A stretch of DNA of 64,000 bases, from the NCBI RefSeq assembly GCF_008802405.1, contig NZ_VZDO01000010.1:1-64000 (forward strand), read 5' to 3'. Numbering within the stretch: the first letter of the stretch is position 1; each line of letters starts with the position of its first letter. The translations under genes and the position numbers were made by a program. The notes beneath the pieces were generated by a model. It was given only the letters and a program-made list of their open reading frames with translations. It made no database searches and had not been told where the DNA came from. The DNA comes from Plantimonas leprariae. GTDB lineage: Bacteria; Pseudomonadota; Alphaproteobacteria; Rhizobiales; Rhizobiaceae. Below, piece after piece: positions 34,928 through 47,468 of this stretch.

Positions 34928-37627
34928 TCATGACGAAAGCAGGAAGCCGAACGGCAGGCCACCCGGCAGGTCGCGCAAGGGAAGCTCGTCGTCGAGGCTG
35001 AGCGTCCCCTCGTCGAGGACGTCGCGCCAGTCGCGGCCGATCAGCCGGTCGCTCAAGCTCACGCGCGTGTCGTCCCAGCAGCCCTCGCCGGGCATGATCG
35101 TGCCGCAGTCCGCAAGCAGCTTCAGCGTCATGCGGGGCGCGACCGCGATGGCGGCGGCTCCGTCGCCGACCCGCGCGAAGGCGACGACGTGGTCGGCCTT
35201 CGCGCCCTTCACCTCCAGCGGCACGTAGGCGCCGCGCGTGAAGAGTTCAGGCTCGACGATGCGCGCCTTGAGGCCGGCCGCCGTGATCTTCGCCTTGATC
35301 CGCCCGTCGCGCCAGTTCTGCAGCGCCTCCGGCATCGGCACCGCCTCGTCCATCGCCTTCACGCGTGCGGCGAAATCGATCGGCCGGCGGTTGTCAGGAT
35401 CGACGAGGGAAAGGTCGTAGAACTCGGTGCCCTGGTAGATGTCGGGCACGCCGGGCGCCGCGAGCTTGACGATCAGCTGGCTGAGCGAGTTCAGCGCGCC
35501 CGCGGCGACGAAGGGCTGGACGCCCTGCCAGAAGCCTTCGAGGAAGCCGCCCTTCGACGGGTCGAGCGCGGCGGAGACGAAGCCGCGCAGCGCCTCCTCG
35601 TAGCCTTCCGCCGGCGCGGTCCAGGAGGTGAAGCGCTTGGCCTCGCGCACCGCCTTCTCGACGAAGGCAAGGAGCCGCTGCTCGATCGACTTCAGCTCCT
35701 CCGTGTTCTTCAGGTCGAGATCGGCCGGCAGCACGCCGAGCAGCGACTGGTAGAAGCCCCATTCGGTGGCCGGATCGGGCGAGACGAGCAGCGGCTCGAC
35801 TTGGCGGCGATGGGGAGCCAGCGTCTCGGCGCTTGCTGCGACGATGCCCTCCCAGCGCTCCGGGTCCTCGCTCAGCGTGTAGAGGCGCGCCCGCGCGTCC
35901 TCACCCCGCTTGGTGTCGTGGGTGGAGGTCGCGAGCAGGCCTTCCGGCTGGTCCTCGACGCGGATCTGCATCGCAGCGTGGAAGGTCGAGACCTTCGCGC
36001 CATAGTGGTCCGGCTCGCCGCCGACCTCGTTCAGGGCGATCAGCCGGTTGTAGCGGTAGAAGACGGTGTCCTCCACCGCCTTCGCCATCACCGCGCCGGT
36101 GGTCTGCTGGAAGCGGCGGGTGAAGTTGAGGGCCCCGGCGACGTCCTCGCCGTCGACGAAGTCGAGCTTCAGGAGGCGGCCGATGAACTCGATCGGCTCG
36201 TCGGCCTCGACCTCGCGCCCGGATTTGGCGTCGGCCACCGCGTCGTCGATGATCTCGACATCCTTCGTCGGCACGCCGTCGACGCCGCAATAGGTGCGGT
36301 AGACCGGCAGCGAGGCCGCGACTTCGAGGATCGAGCGCTGGATCGTGTCCGGCCCGAGATCACGGGTGGAGAGCCCGCGGCCGGCGACGGCGACCGCCTC
36401 GGCCGTCAGGTAGGCGAGCTCGCCCGCGAGGTTGCGCGCGAAGATCGCGCGCTTCTGCCGGCGGATCATGCCGCGCAGGTCCTCGACCTCGCCGAGGAAG
36501 TCGGCATAGGCCTCGGTCATCCGATCCTCCTGGTCGGGATCGACGTAGAGGCCGCTCAGCGCGGTGATGAACTCGTAGCCGGTGGTGCCCTGGATCTCCC
36601 AGGAGGTGCGCAGCCGCTCCTCGCCGGTCAGGATCTTCTCGACCCAGATGCCGGGATCGCGCCGGTTCGCCTGGAAGGCCTGACGGAGGTCGAGGAGGTA
36701 GTTCTTCGGGTCGGCGACGCCGTCGACATGGTCGATGCGGATGCCGTCGAGCCGCCGCTCGCGCGCCAGCCGGATCACGGTGCGGTGCGCGTCGCGGAAG
36801 ACGTGGCGGATCTCCTGCCGGACGCCGATCAGGTCGGCGATCTCGAAGAACCGGCGATAGGTCAGCTTCTCGCGCGCCGTGCGCCACCAGGCGAGCCGCC
36901 AGTTCTGCGCCTCATGGAAGCTGTGGAGAGCCTGCTTGTCGGCGTCGATCGCCTCGACGGCCTTGGCGAGAGCCGTCTTGAAGCTCGCGTCGCCGAGGTG
37001 CTCGCGCAGCCGCTCGGTCAGTTCCTCGCCGTCCACCGGCGTCGCGACCGCGAAGCGGCGGATCAGCCGGTCCTTCTCGCTGTGTTCGAGGAAGCCGAAG
37101 ACGTGGCCGAGCGAGCGCGGCTCGACCGGCAGCTGGTAGCCGCCGGCATCGAAACGGAACCGGGCGCGCTCGGGGTCGACGACGACCTTCAGGTCGCCGT
37201 CCTCCAAGGCGTCGCCGTAGGGCTTGCCGAGCACGGGAACGAGGATCTTCTCGGCGTCCCAGGCGATGTCGAAGGTCGAGGCGTAGCGGCTCTCGCGCCC
37301 CCAGGCGAGGACGTCCTCCCACCAGGCGTTCTCGGGGCTGACGCCCATATGGTTCGGCACGAAGTCGAGGATGATGCCGATGTCCTCGGCGTTCATCGCG
37401 TCCGAGAGCTTGCCGTAGCCCTCGTCGCCGCCGAGATCGGCCTCGAAGCGGTTGTAGTCGACGACGTCGTAGCCGTGCGTCGAGCCCGGCGAGGCGGCGA
37501 AGATCGGCGAGGCGTAGAAGTGGCTGACGCCGAGCTTCTTCAGATAGGGCGCGAGTTCGGTCGCGCTGGCGAAATCCGTCCCCTCCCGGAACTGGAGGCG
37601 GTAGGTCGCGACGAGGGGTCGGTTCAT
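34928..37627 (-). CDS. treY: Malto-oligosyltrehalose synthase
   Basis: A GH13 enzyme of 899 residues that isomerises the reducing-end alpha-1,4 bond of a maltodextrin to alpha,alpha-1,1, making maltooligosyl trehalose. The N-terminus VATYRLQFREGTDF is a TreY marker. Active-site motifs are DFVPNHMG, GIRIDHVDGVADP (nucleophile Asp), WVEKIL (acid/base Glu) and STHDTKR. A length near 900 is normal. The ATG at 37627 overlaps the malQ stop by four bases. TreZ then releases free trehalose; the two form the TreYZ pathway. Confidence 0.95.
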   Translation of the reverse strand: MNRPLVATYRLQFREGTDFASATELAPYLKKLGVSHFYASPIFAASPGSTHGYDVVDYNRFEADLGGDEGYGKLSDAMNAEDIGIILDFVPNHMGVSPENAWWEDVLAWGRESRYASTFDIAWDAEKILVPVLGKPYGDALEDGDLKVVVDPERARFRFDAGGYQLPVEPRSLGHVFGFLEHSEKDRLIRRFAVATPVDGEELTERLREHLGDASFKTALAKAVEAIDADKQALHSFHEAQNWRLAWWRTAREKLTYRRFFEIADLIGVRQEIRHVFRDAHRTVIRLARERRLDGIRIDHVDGVADPKNYLLDLRQAFQANRRDPGIWVEKILTGEERLRTSWEIQGTTGYEFITALSGLYVDPDQEDRMTEAYADFLGEVEDLRGMIRRQKRAIFARNLAGELAYLTAEAVAVAGRGLSTRDLGPDTIQRSILEVAASLPVYRTYCGVDGVPTKDVEIIDDAVADAKSGREVEADEPIEFIGRLLKLDFVDGEDVAGALNFTRRFQQTTGAVMAKAVEDTVFYRYNRLIALNEVGGEPDHYGAKVSTFHAAMQIRVEDQPEGLLATSTHDTKRGEDARARLYTLSEDPERWEGIVAASAETLAPHRRQVEPLLVSPDPATEWGFYQSLLGVLPADLDLKNTEELKSIEQRLLAFVEKAVREAKRFTSWTAPAEGYEEALRGFVSAALDPSKGGFLEGFWQGVQPFVAAGALNSLSQLIVKLAAPGVPDIYQGTEFYDLSLVDPDNRRPIDFAARVKAMDEAVPMPEALQNWRDGRIKAKITAAGLKARIVEPELFTRGAYVPLEVKGAKADHVVAFARVGDGAAAIAVAPRMTLKLLADCGTIMPGEGCWDDTRVSLSDRLIGRDWRDVLDEGTLSLDDELPLRDLPGGLPFGFLLSS

Positions 37628-39476
37628 GGTCTCTCTTCGCGCATGGCGGCGGCGGCCGACTGGAAGCCCGGATGGGAGGCGAGTTCCTCCAGCGGGACCG
37701 TCAGGCGGATGCGCCAGTTCGGATACTGGTCGGTGGTGCCGGGGAGGTTCGGCTGCTTCTCGGAGCCGAGCATGTCCTCGATCTGCAAGGCGACGAGGAC
37801 GCTCGGCGCTTTGGCCATGAAGCGGTGGACGGCATCCGCCATGTCCTGCTCGAGCCGCTCCGGCAGCGGGTCCTCGCCGCTGGCCGCGCGGTCGAAGCGC
37901 TCCGGCAGGACGCCCTCCTCCTTCAGCGCGATCACCAGCGAGCGGCGGTCGCGCTTGCGCTCCTCGCGCTGCTCGGCGGTGCGCTCGGCGTTCTGCGTGC
38001 CCATCTGGAAGCGCAGGTCGAGGTCCGCGCCGTTCCACCAGCCTTTCAGCGTCGGCAGGTCGTGCGTCGAGACGCAGGCGAGCGAGAGTTCCGGATAGGC
38101 CGAGGCCGGGATGAATTCCGGCGAGGATTTCCGCTCGAAATAGAGCACCCGGTAGGAGAGGACGCCCGCCTCCGACATCGTGTGGCGGAAGCCCGGCGGC
38201 ACGGTGCCGAGGTCCTCGCCGATCACGATGCAGCGGTTCTCCTCCGAGACCTTCGCGATCGTGTCGATCATCCGCCCCAGCGGATAGCGCATGTAGCCGC
38301 CGTCCGCCGAAGACGTGCCTTCCGCGATCCACCAGAGCCGGGCGAGGCCCATCGCGTGGTCGATCCTGACCGCTCCCGCGTGGCGCGTCAGCGCGTCGAA
38401 GGAATGGCCGAGCGGCTGGTAGTCGCGCTTCGCCAAGGCGTCCGGCGAAAGCGGCGCCAGACCCCAGTCCTGCCCGCTCGAATTGAACATGTCGGGCGGC
38501 GAGCCGACGCGGGCGGTGGCGACGGTCAGTTCCGGGTCGGCCCAGGTCTCCGCCCCATCCGGCGACACGCCGACCGCGAGGTCGAGGTAGAGGCCGATCC
38601 GCATGCCGGCGCCGCGCGCCCGCGCCTGCGCCTCGGCCAGTTGCGCGTCGCAGAGATATTGCAGCCAGAGGTGGAACAGCACCTCGTCGGCGCCCTCGCC
38701 GTTCTCGAACGCCACGACCGTCTCCCCGCGCCGGGCGCGCCATTCCTCCGGCCAGGAATGCCAGCCGGCATGGTGGCCTTCCGCCACCATCTTCGCGGAG
38801 ATCGCCTCGAACAGCGCGAAGTCGCGCAAGGGTTCGCCGTTGCCGGCGACGAAGCGCTCGAACTCGCTCTCGCTCCGGATTTCCTCGACCCTCGCGTCGA
38901 AGATGCGGTGGAGCAGCCGGTGCTTCAGCCGCACCGCGGCGGGATAGTCGACGAGTTCGCCGTCGAGGTCCGCGAAGGCGCCTTCGTCCTCGGCGCGCAG
39001 CGCCGCGATCACCGCCTCGCCGCCCTTCACCTTGTCGACCGCGAGATAGGCGGGGAACAGGAAGCGCCGGGTCGAGGGCGAATAGGGCCCGAAGCGGCCG
39101 CCATCGGCCATGAACAGCGCGTGGAGCGGGTTGACGCCGACGAAGCTCGCGCCCGCCTCCGCCGCGATCTCGGCGAAGCGCGCGAGGTCCTCGAAATCGC
39201 CGAGCCCGAGCGAGCGACCCGAGCGCAGCGCGTAGAGCTGGCAGGTCGCGCCCCAGGCCTTGCGGCCGAACAGCGATTCCGGCAGCGCGCAGCGCAGCGA
39301 GGGCTTGTCGGCCGCCTCGTCGAAGGCGCCGTAGTCCGCACCGTCCGGATCGACACCGAGCACGCCGAGCAGGAGGCGCTTCGAATGGTCGGAGATCACC
39401 TTCCGCTCGCCCATCTCGGAGACGTAGCCGATCTGGATGCCGTGGCTTTCCGCCAGTCGGTCGAGATCGCCGCCGC

Positions 39477-39480
<4 letters not shown>
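37624..39480 (-). CDS. malQ: 4-alpha-glucanotransferase (amylomaltase)
   Basis: A GH77 enzyme of 618 residues that moves glucan segments between maltodextrins, making longer chains that TreY can use. Motifs include RIDHAMGLARLWWI (nucleophile Asp), VIGEDLGTVP (acid/base Glu) and CVSTHDLPTLKGWW. The start is a GTG at 39480 inside the treZ stop (GTGA), and the gene ends inside the treY start (ATGA): three genes in translational chain. Because maltose can be a donor or product, this enzyme could also feed maltokinase in the other operon. Confidence 0.93.
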
Positions 39481-41348
<1,868 letters not shown>

Positions 41349-41504
41349 GCCTTCAGTCCCGTTCCCTTCGCCCGGCCGGTCGCCGGGATATGTCCTGCGG
41401 TCGGCATCGTGCCGTCACGGCGGCTAATTGAGGCCGGGGCCGCAAGCGTCCAGCGGTCCGCACGGCTTTTTGCTTGGGCCCCGAAGCGGCGGGGCGAGAT
41501 GTCG

Positions 41505-42611
41505 CTACGCGGCGAGCCGGCGCTGCTCCTCGACCGCCTGGCGGCCATGCCCGACCCGGCCGTGTACGAGGTCGTGGATGAAGCCGAGCTTCGCCACTAC
41601 GGCCGGCGACAGGACGAACGGGTAGAGGTCCTGGTGCCCCATGGCGCGGTTGAACGAGTTCAGCGCGCCCGACAGCGCCAGCCACGCCTCGACGATCCGC
41701 TCGATCGTCGTCGCGTCGTCGTAGACCCGGAAGTCGAGGTCGGTGGTCAGAACCCCTTCCCGGTCGAGCCGCGGATGGATGGCGAGGCCGTAGGCGCCGC
41801 CGACCTCGATCGTGTCGACGATGTGGAGGTAGTGCGCCCAGGTCTCGGCGAAGTCCTCCCACGGATGCGCGCCCGCATAGGACGAGACGTATTCGCTCTG
41901 CCAGTCCGGCTTCGGCCCGGCGGCGTAGTGGTCCTGCAGCGCCTGGCCGTAATCCGCCCTGTCGTCGCCGAAGACGGCGCGGCACTCGTCCAGCGCCCCG
42001 CCGTCGCGCACGAGGAGGTCCCAGTACCAGTGGCCGATCTCGTGGCGGAAATGGCCGAGCAGCGTGCGGTAGGGCTCGCCCATCGCGTGCCGGCGCTCCT
42101 CGCGCACCGCGTCGTCGGCCTCAGCCAGCGCGATGGTGACGAGACCGTTGTCGTGGCCGGTCATCACCTTCTGCCCGTCCAGGTCGCTGAGGAACTGGAA
42201 GCCGAGCCCCTCCGGATGCTCGTTCCTCGTCACCAGCGGCAGCTTCAGCCGCAGCAGCGCGTAAAACAGCTGCTGCTTGGCTAGTTCCATCTTCTGCCAG
42301 AGGAGGACGTTCGCGGGCTCCGACAGGTCCGGGATCACCAGATTGAAGCGCGAGGCGAGCGAAAGCGTCTCCGGGCTCTCAAAGGGCAAGAGCCAGTTGC
42401 AGACGCCGTAGCGGTAGTTGTCGCAGTATTTCCAGCCCTCGCCGGCCGCGCCGCGCCCGACCGCCGTCCAGAAGCCGGTCTCGCGGTTCGGCTCCAGCGC
42501 CAGCATGCGGTTCGAGTCCGGCTCGTAGCCGAGCGCGTGCTTGCAGCGCTCGCAGACGACGTTCGAGAAGAACACCACCTGTTCGCAGGCGGGGCAGGAG
42601 AAGAGCTTCAT
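41505..42611 (-). CDS. Putative zinc metallopeptidase (Peptidase_Mx type)
   Basis: A cytosolic protein of 368 residues. An N-terminal zinc ribbon has CPAC (6-9) and CERC (20-23). A metallopeptidase-like region follows with HEIGHW (190-195), a classical HExxH zinc site, and a later ETWAHYLHIVDT block probably providing another ligand. The opening KLFSCPACEQVVFFSNVVC matches proteins usually called putative zinc-binding metallo-peptidase (PF15887). These are often found next to transglutaminase/DUF2126/ATP-grasp genes; here the divergent neighbour is such a transglutaminase-DUF2126 fusion. The substrate is unknown. The frame stays open for 1.2 kb upstream through the opposite-strand gene, but that part is a shadow. 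Confidence 0.85.
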   Translation of the reverse strand: MKLFSCPACEQVVFFSNVVCERCKHALGYEPDSNRMLALEPNRETGFWTAVGRGAAGEGWKYCDNYRYGVCNWLLPFESPETLSLASRFNLVIPDLSEPANVLLWQKMELAKQQLFYALLRLKLPLVTRNEHPEGLGFQFLSDLDGQKVMTGHDNGLVTIALAEADDAVREERRHAMGEPYRTLLGHFRHEIGHWYWDLLVRDGGALDECRAVFGDDRADYGQALQDHYAAGPKPDWQSEYVSSYAGAHPWEDFAETWAHYLHIVDTIEVGGAYGLAIHPRLDREGVLTTDLDFRVYDDATTIERIVEAWLALSGALNSFNRAMGHQDLYPFVLSPAVVAKLGFIHDLVHGRVGHGRQAVEEQRRLAA

Positions 42612-42736
42612 CGCGGAACCTTGAGCAGCGCGGCGGACGGGAAACGGCGGCGCGCGAGGCACGGCCGGGCAGGCGCGGACGGTGCGTAAATGGCTGGGGC
42701 CGGAGCCGGTTCCCATCCCGCTCCGCTCACTGAGCG

Positions 42737-42756
42737 GTCTTTTCGCAGATGCGAAG
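42737..42756. promoter_or_regulatory. Palindrome TTCGCA-N2-TGCGAA upstream of the transglutaminase gene
   Basis: Second copy of the 20-bp element at 31470-31489, here with central GA. It lies in the divergent region between the metallopeptidase and the transglutaminase-DUF2126 gene, 81 bp before the latter's ATG. Confidence 0.55.
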
Positions 42757-42836
42757 CGATCGAGGCCGAGGCGCTTGGCGACCCCGCGCGGGGTGCCTAT
42801 GGTCATGCGTCGCCGCAGCCGTTCCGCAAGGCCCCG

Positions 42837-45800
42837 ATGTCGATCCTCGCCGCCCTCCACCACGTCACGCATTACCGCTACGACCGGCCCGTCCGGCTGG
42901 GGCCGCAGGTGGTGCGGCTGCGCCCCGCGCCGCATTCGAGGACGCGCGTGCCGTCCTATTCGCTGAAGGTGCGGCCCGAGAAGCACTTCGTGAACTGGCA
43001 GCAGGACCCGTTCGGCAACTGGCTGGCCCGCTTCGTCTTTCCCAAACCGACCCGCGAGTTCCGCGTCGAGGTCGACCTTCTCGCCGACATGACGGTCTAC
43101 AATCCGTTCGACTTCTTCGTGGAGGAATCGGCCGAACGCTGGCCGTTCGCCTACGACGAGGCGTTGGCAAGCGACCTCGCGGCGTACCGTGAGCCGGCCG
43201 AGCCCGCGGGTCCGCGGCTTGCGGCCTTCCTCGCCACCGTCGACCGGACCCCGACACCGGTGGTGGACTTCCTCGTCGGGCTGAACCGGCGCTTCGCCGA
43301 CGAGGTCCGCTACCTGATCCGCATGGAGCCCGGCGTCCAGACGCCGGAGGAGACTTTGGAACGAGCGTCGGGCTCCTGCCGCGACACGTCGTGGCTCCTC
43401 GTCGAGGCGCTGCGGCACCTGGGGGTCGCGGCGCGCTTCGTCTCCGGCTACCTGATCCAGCTCAAACCCGATCTCGTCGCGCTCGATGGGCCGGCGGGGA
43501 CGGTGCACGACTTCACCGACCTCCACGCCTGGGCCGAGGCCTACATCCCCGGCGCCGGCTGGGTCGGGCTCGACCCGACTTCCGGCCTCCTCACCGGCGA
43601 GAGCCACGTGCCGCTCGCCGCGACGCCGCACTACCGCTCCGCCGCCCCGATCACCGGCGCGGTGGACTATGCCGAGACCGAGTTCCACTTCGACATGAGC
43701 GTCGTGCGCGTCGCCGAGCGCCCGCGCGTCTCCTATCCGTTCTCGGAGGAAAGCTGGCAGGCGCTCGACGCGCTCGGCCGGAAGGTCGACGCGGACCTCG
43801 CCGCCATGGACGTCCGCCTCACCACCGGCGGCGAGCCGACCTTCGTCTCGATCGACGACTTCGAGGCGCCCGAATGGAACGCCGAGGCCGTCGGGCCGGC
43901 AAAGCGCCCGCTCGCCGACGACCTCCTCCGCCGGTTGGCGAAGCGCTTCGGCCCAAGCGGCTTCCTGCATCACGGGCAGGGCAAGTGGTATCCGGGCGAG
44001 ACGCTGCCGCGCTGGACCTTCTCGCTGTACTGGCGGCGCGACGGCCTGCCGGTCTGGCGCGATCCGGAGCGGATCGGCCGCGAGGATTCCGCCGCCGAGC
44101 CGGGCGTCGCGGATGCCGAAACCCTCGTGAAGCGCGTGGCGGAACGGCTCGGGCTCGACCCCGGCAACGCCGCACCCGCCTTCGAGGACGCCTCCTACTG
44201 GATCGCCCGCGAGGCGCAACTGCCGGGGAACGTCGAGGCGAGCGATCCGAAGCTTACTGATAAGGAGGAGCGCGCCCGCCTCGCCCGCGTCTTCGACCGC
44301 CGCCTCGACCGGCCGGTCGGCTGGGTGCTGCCGCTGGCGGCCGAGGCGAAGGATGGCGAGGTTCCCTGGCGGTCGGAGCGCTGGCGCGTCCGCCGCAGCG
44401 CCCTGTTCCTCGCGCCCGGCGACTCGGCGATGGGCTACCGCCTGCCGCTGTCCTCGCTTTACCATCTGCCGCCGGAGGACTTTCCCTTCCTCCACCCGGC
44501 CGACCCGACGCGGGACCTGCCGCCGCTCCCGGACGCCATGCGCCAGTCGCTCGGCACCATGGCGCAGTCGCTGGCGACAGGCGGCGGCGAGCAGCGCATG
44601 GACGCGGAAGCGCCGCCGGCGAAACGCGAACCCGTCCCGGAGATCGAGGGGACGGTGCGCACCGCCTTCGCCGTCGAGCCGCGCGACGGCCGGCTCTGCG
44701 TGTTCATGCCGCCGCTGGAGGCGGTGGAGAGCTATCTGGCCCTCCTCGCCGCGGTCGAGGACGCCGCGGCCGGCATCGATCTGCCGTTGCTGATCGAGGG
44801 CTACGCGCCGCCGGCCGACCCGCGCCTGAACGTCATCCGCGTCGCGCCGGACCCCGGCGTCATCGAGGTGAACGTCCACCCGGCCGCGTCCTGGGACGAG
44901 GCGGTGGCGATCACCACCGCCGTCTACGAGGACGCGCGGGCCTCGCGGCTGCGGGCCGACAAGTTCATGCTCGACGGCCGGCATGTCGGGACGGGCGGCG
45001 GCAACCACGTCGTTCTGGGCGGGGCGACGCCGCTCGACTCGCCGTTCCTCCGCCGCCCCGACCTCCTGAAGTCGTTGGTGCTGACCTGGCAGCGGCACCC
45101 CTCGCTCTCCTACCTGTTCTCCGGCCTGTTCATCGGCCCGACGAGCCAGGCGCCGCGCATCGACGAGGCCCGGCACGACGCGCTCTACGAGCTGGAGATC
45201 GCCCTGGCGCAGGTGCCCTCGCCGGCCGACTCCGACGCCGTGCCGCCCTGGCTGGTGGACCGGCTGTTCCGCAACCTCCTCGTCGACGTCACCGGCAACA
45301 CGCACCGCTCCGAGATCTGCATCGACAAGCTCTATTCGCCGGACGGGCCGACCGGCCGGCTCGGCCTCGTCGAATTCCGCGGCTTCGAGATGCCGCCGGA
45401 CGCGCGGATGAGCCTCGCGCAGCAGCTCCTGATCCGCGCCCTGGTGGCCATGCTCTGGAAGACGCCGGCGGACGGCGGCTTCGCGCGCTGGGGGACGGCG
45501 CTCGCCGACCGCTTCATGCTGCCGGAATTCCTCTGGGCGGACTTCGAGACCGTCCTCGCCGAGCTCGCCCGCGCCGGCTATCCGCTCCGGCCCGAATGGT
45601 TCGAGGCCCAGCGCGAGTTCCGCTTCCCCTTCTGCGGCAAGGTCGAATACGAGGGCGTCTCGCTGGAACTCCGGCAGGCGCTGGAGCCCTGGCACGTCAT
45701 GGGCGAAACGGGGGCGATCGGCGGCACCGTGCGCTTCGTCGATTCCTCCGTCGAGCGCCTGCAGGTCAAGCTCGCGAACTTCGATCCGGCCCGCCACGTC

Positions 45801-46178
45801 GTCACCTGCAACGGCCGCGAGGTGCCGCTCACCGCGACCGGCCGCGTCGGCGAGGCGGTGGCGGGGGTGCGCTTCAAGGCTTGGGGACCGGCGACCGGGC
45901 TCCATCCGACGCTGCCCGTCCACGCACCGCTGACCTTCGACATCCACGACCGCTGGTCGCGCCGCTCGCTCGGCGGCTGCCGCTACCATGCCGCCCATCC
46001 CGGCGGGCGAAACTACGAGACGCGTCCCGTCAACGCCTACGAGGCCGAAGCCCGCCGCCTCGCGCGGTTTGAGGCGATCGGCCACACGCCCGGCGCATAC
46101 GAGCCGGCGCGGGAGGCGCCGCATCCGCTCTTCCCGATGACGCTGGATCTCCGCCGTCCGCCGCCGCCGACCGGCTGA
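42837..46178 (+). CDS. Transglutaminase-like/DUF2126 fusion protein
   Basis: A very large (1113-residue) protein. Residues 1-85 form the bacterial transglutaminase-like N-terminal domain ([23 protein letters not shown]). Residues about 150-260 are a transglutaminase-fold domain with an intact triad: Cys 181 (GSCRDTSWL), His 230 (DLHAWAEAY) and Asp 246 (LDPTSG). The remaining 800 residues are DUF2126 (COG4196), with [13 protein letters not shown] near 325 and [12 protein letters not shown] near 722. Such proteins usually occur with a circularly permuted ATP-grasp and an alpha-E protein in a proposed peptide ligation/modification system; those partners are not in this window. No export signal is seen. 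Confidence 0.9.
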   Translation: MSILAALHHVTHYRYDRPVRLGPQVVRLRPAPHSRTRVPSYSLKVRPEKHFVNWQQDPFGNWLARFVFPKPTREFRVEVDLLADMTVYNPFDFFVEESAERWPFAYDEALASDLAAYREPAEPAGPRLAAFLATVDRTPTPVVDFLVGLNRRFADEVRYLIRMEPGVQTPEETLERASGSCRDTSWLLVEALRHLGVAARFVSGYLIQLKPDLVALDGPAGTVHDFTDLHAWAEAYIPGAGWVGLDPTSGLLTGESHVPLAATPHYRSAAPITGAVDYAETEFHFDMSVVRVAERPRVSYPFSEESWQALDALGRKVDADLAAMDVRLTTGGEPTFVSIDDFEAPEWNAEAVGPAKRPLADDLLRRLAKRFGPSGFLHHGQGKWYPGETLPRWTFSLYWRRDGLPVWRDPERIGREDSAAEPGVADAETLVKRVAERLGLDPGNAAPAFEDASYWIAREAQLPGNVEASDPKLTDKEERARLARVFDRRLDRPVGWVLPLAAEAKDGEVPWRSERWRVRRSALFLAPGDSAMGYRLPLSSLYHLPPEDFPFLHPADPTRDLPPLPDAMRQSLGTMAQSLATGGGEQRMDAEAPPAKREPVPEIEGTVRTAFAVEPRDGRLCVFMPPLEAVESYLALLAAVEDAAAGIDLPLLIEGYAPPADPRLNVIRVAPDPGVIEVNVHPAASWDEAVAITTAVYEDARASRLRADKFMLDGRHVGTGGGNHVVLGGATPLDSPFLRRPDLLKSLVLTWQRHPSLSYLFSGLFIGPTSQAPRIDEARHDALYELEIALAQVPSPADSDAVPPWLVDRLFRNLLVDVTGNTHRSEICIDKLYSPDGPTGRLGLVEFRGFEMPPDARMSLAQQLLIRALVAMLWKTPADGGFARWGTALADRFMLPEFLWADFETVLAELARAGYPLRPEWFEAQREFRFPFCGKVEYEGVSLELRQALEPWHVMGETGAIGGTVRFVDSSVERLQVKLANFDPARHVVTCNGREVPLTATGRVGEAVAGVRFKAWGPATGLHPTLPVHAPLTFDIHDRWSRRSLGGCRYHAAHPGGRNYETRPVNAYEAEARRLARFEAIGHTPGAYEPAREAPHPLFPMTLDLRRPPPPTG

Positions 46179-46286
46179 GGGATGTTTCGAATTCGTTCAC
46201 CATCCGGGCGGACAGCCCGGCAACGCAAGGGAACCTTGGCGATTGCGGCCTAAGGTTGCGCCCGCCAACGCCAGTCGGACGGCCAG

Positions 46287-47468
46287 ATGCGAATCGACGT
46301 CAGCACGCTCTATCTCCTGATCGTGGGAACGACGTTCGTCGGCGCCTGCCTGACGCTCTGGCAGCGCCGGACCATGGCCGCCCACCAGCGCGAGATGGGT
46401 TTCTGGGCGGCCGGCTACGGGCTCGTCGGTCTCGGCTGTCTGCTCCGGATGTTCGACGGCGGCGTCGCGAGCTTCGTGTCGATCGGCCTGTCGAATGTCG
46501 CCCTCCTCCTCGGCTACGCCGCGATCACCGCGGGTGCGATGCTCTTCGGCGGCCGGCGGATCGCCCCGTCCTTCGTCGTCGCGGTGGCCGCCTTCGCGCT
46601 CGGCTGGCTGGTCTGGGGTCAGTACGCCCCGGTTGAAACGCGCATCGTCGTGACCGGGCTCGCGCTCGCGGGGCTCAGCTTCCAGGCGGCCAGCGCGCTC
46701 GGCGAGCGGCACGAGCCGGTCTCGCTCGCCTCGCGCCGCCTGGTGCGCGCGATGTTCGCGGCGCACGGCGCGTTCTTCCTCCTGCGCATCGGCGTGACGC
46801 TGTCCGGCATCGAAGGCGAGGTCCTGTTCAGCGGCGCGAACTTCGCCGCGACGATGATCGAGGGCGTGCTCTGGTCGGCCTTCGCACCCGCCGCGCTGCT
46901 GATGATGGCGCGCGAGGCGACGGAGCGGCGGCTGGTGGCGGCGTCCGAGACCGACTTCCTCACCGGCGTCGACAACCGTCGCGCCTTCACCGCCAAGGCG
47001 ACGCTGCTCCTCGCCGAGCAGCCGCTCGCCGCGCTGGTCGTCTTCGACCTCGACCATTTCAAGACGATCAACGACCGGCACGGCCATGGCGTGGGCGACG
47101 AGGTGCTTCGAACCTTCTGTCGCGTCGTTGCGAAGGAACTGTCGATCGGCGACGTCTTCGGCCGGCTCGGCGGCGAGGAGTTCGCCGCGGTCTTCGCGGG
47201 CTGCGGCGCGGAGGACGCCCGCCGCCTCGCGGCCGCGGTCTCGAAACTCTACACGACCGAAGTGGCGCTGCACTTCACGCTGTCGCTTGGCGCGACCGCC
47301 AGCGCCGGGGTCGCCGCCAACCGGCCGGGCGCCGACCTCGCCCGGCTCCTCGGCGAAGCGGACGGCGCGCTCTACCGGGCGAAGCGCGCCGGCCGCGATC
47401 AGGTGGTGATCGCGGAAGCGCCGCCCATCGTCGCGGCTTCGGCCCCGCTCGCGACGCGCGCCGCCTGA
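46287..47468 (+). CDS. Membrane-bound diguanylate cyclase (GGDEF)
   Basis: A 393-residue enzyme making cyclic di-GMP. The N-terminal 205 residues contain about six hydrophobic helices and form a membrane sensor of unrecognised type; the GGDEF domain (about 220-385) has the active GGEEF (295-299), [12 protein letters not shown] and [10 protein letters not shown]. The inhibitory I-site RxxD that sits six residues before GG in many cyclases reads SIGD (286-289), so the arginine is lost and product inhibition is probably weak. It ends 70 bp inside the convergent glgB gene. Confidence 0.92.
   Translation: MRIDVSTLYLLIVGTTFVGACLTLWQRRTMAAHQREMGFWAAGYGLVGLGCLLRMFDGGVASFVSIGLSNVALLLGYAAITAGAMLFGGRRIAPSFVVAVAAFALGWLVWGQYAPVETRIVVTGLALAGLSFQAASALGERHEPVSLASRRLVRAMFAAHGAFFLLRIGVTLSGIEGEVLFSGANFAATMIEGVLWSAFAPAALLMMAREATERRLVAASETDFLTGVDNRRAFTAKATLLLAEQPLAALVVFDLDHFKTINDRHGHGVGDEVLRTFCRVVAKELSIGDVFGRLGGEEFAAVFAGCGAEDARRLAAAVSKLYTTEVALHFTLSLGATASAGVAANRPGADLARLLGEADGALYRAKRAGRDQVVIAEAPPIVAASAPLATRAA

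Noticed and set aside
42612-46124. Very long upstream extension of the metallopeptidase frame
   Set aside because: It would be antisense to the transglutaminase-DUF2126 gene and is low-complexity; the ATG at 42611 gives the zinc-ribbon start expected for the family.
46222-46256. GGAAC-like element before the diguanylate cyclase as an EcfG promoter
   Set aside because: The distance from GGAAC to the nearest GTT is 19-20 bp, outside the 16-17 bp that EcfG promoters need.
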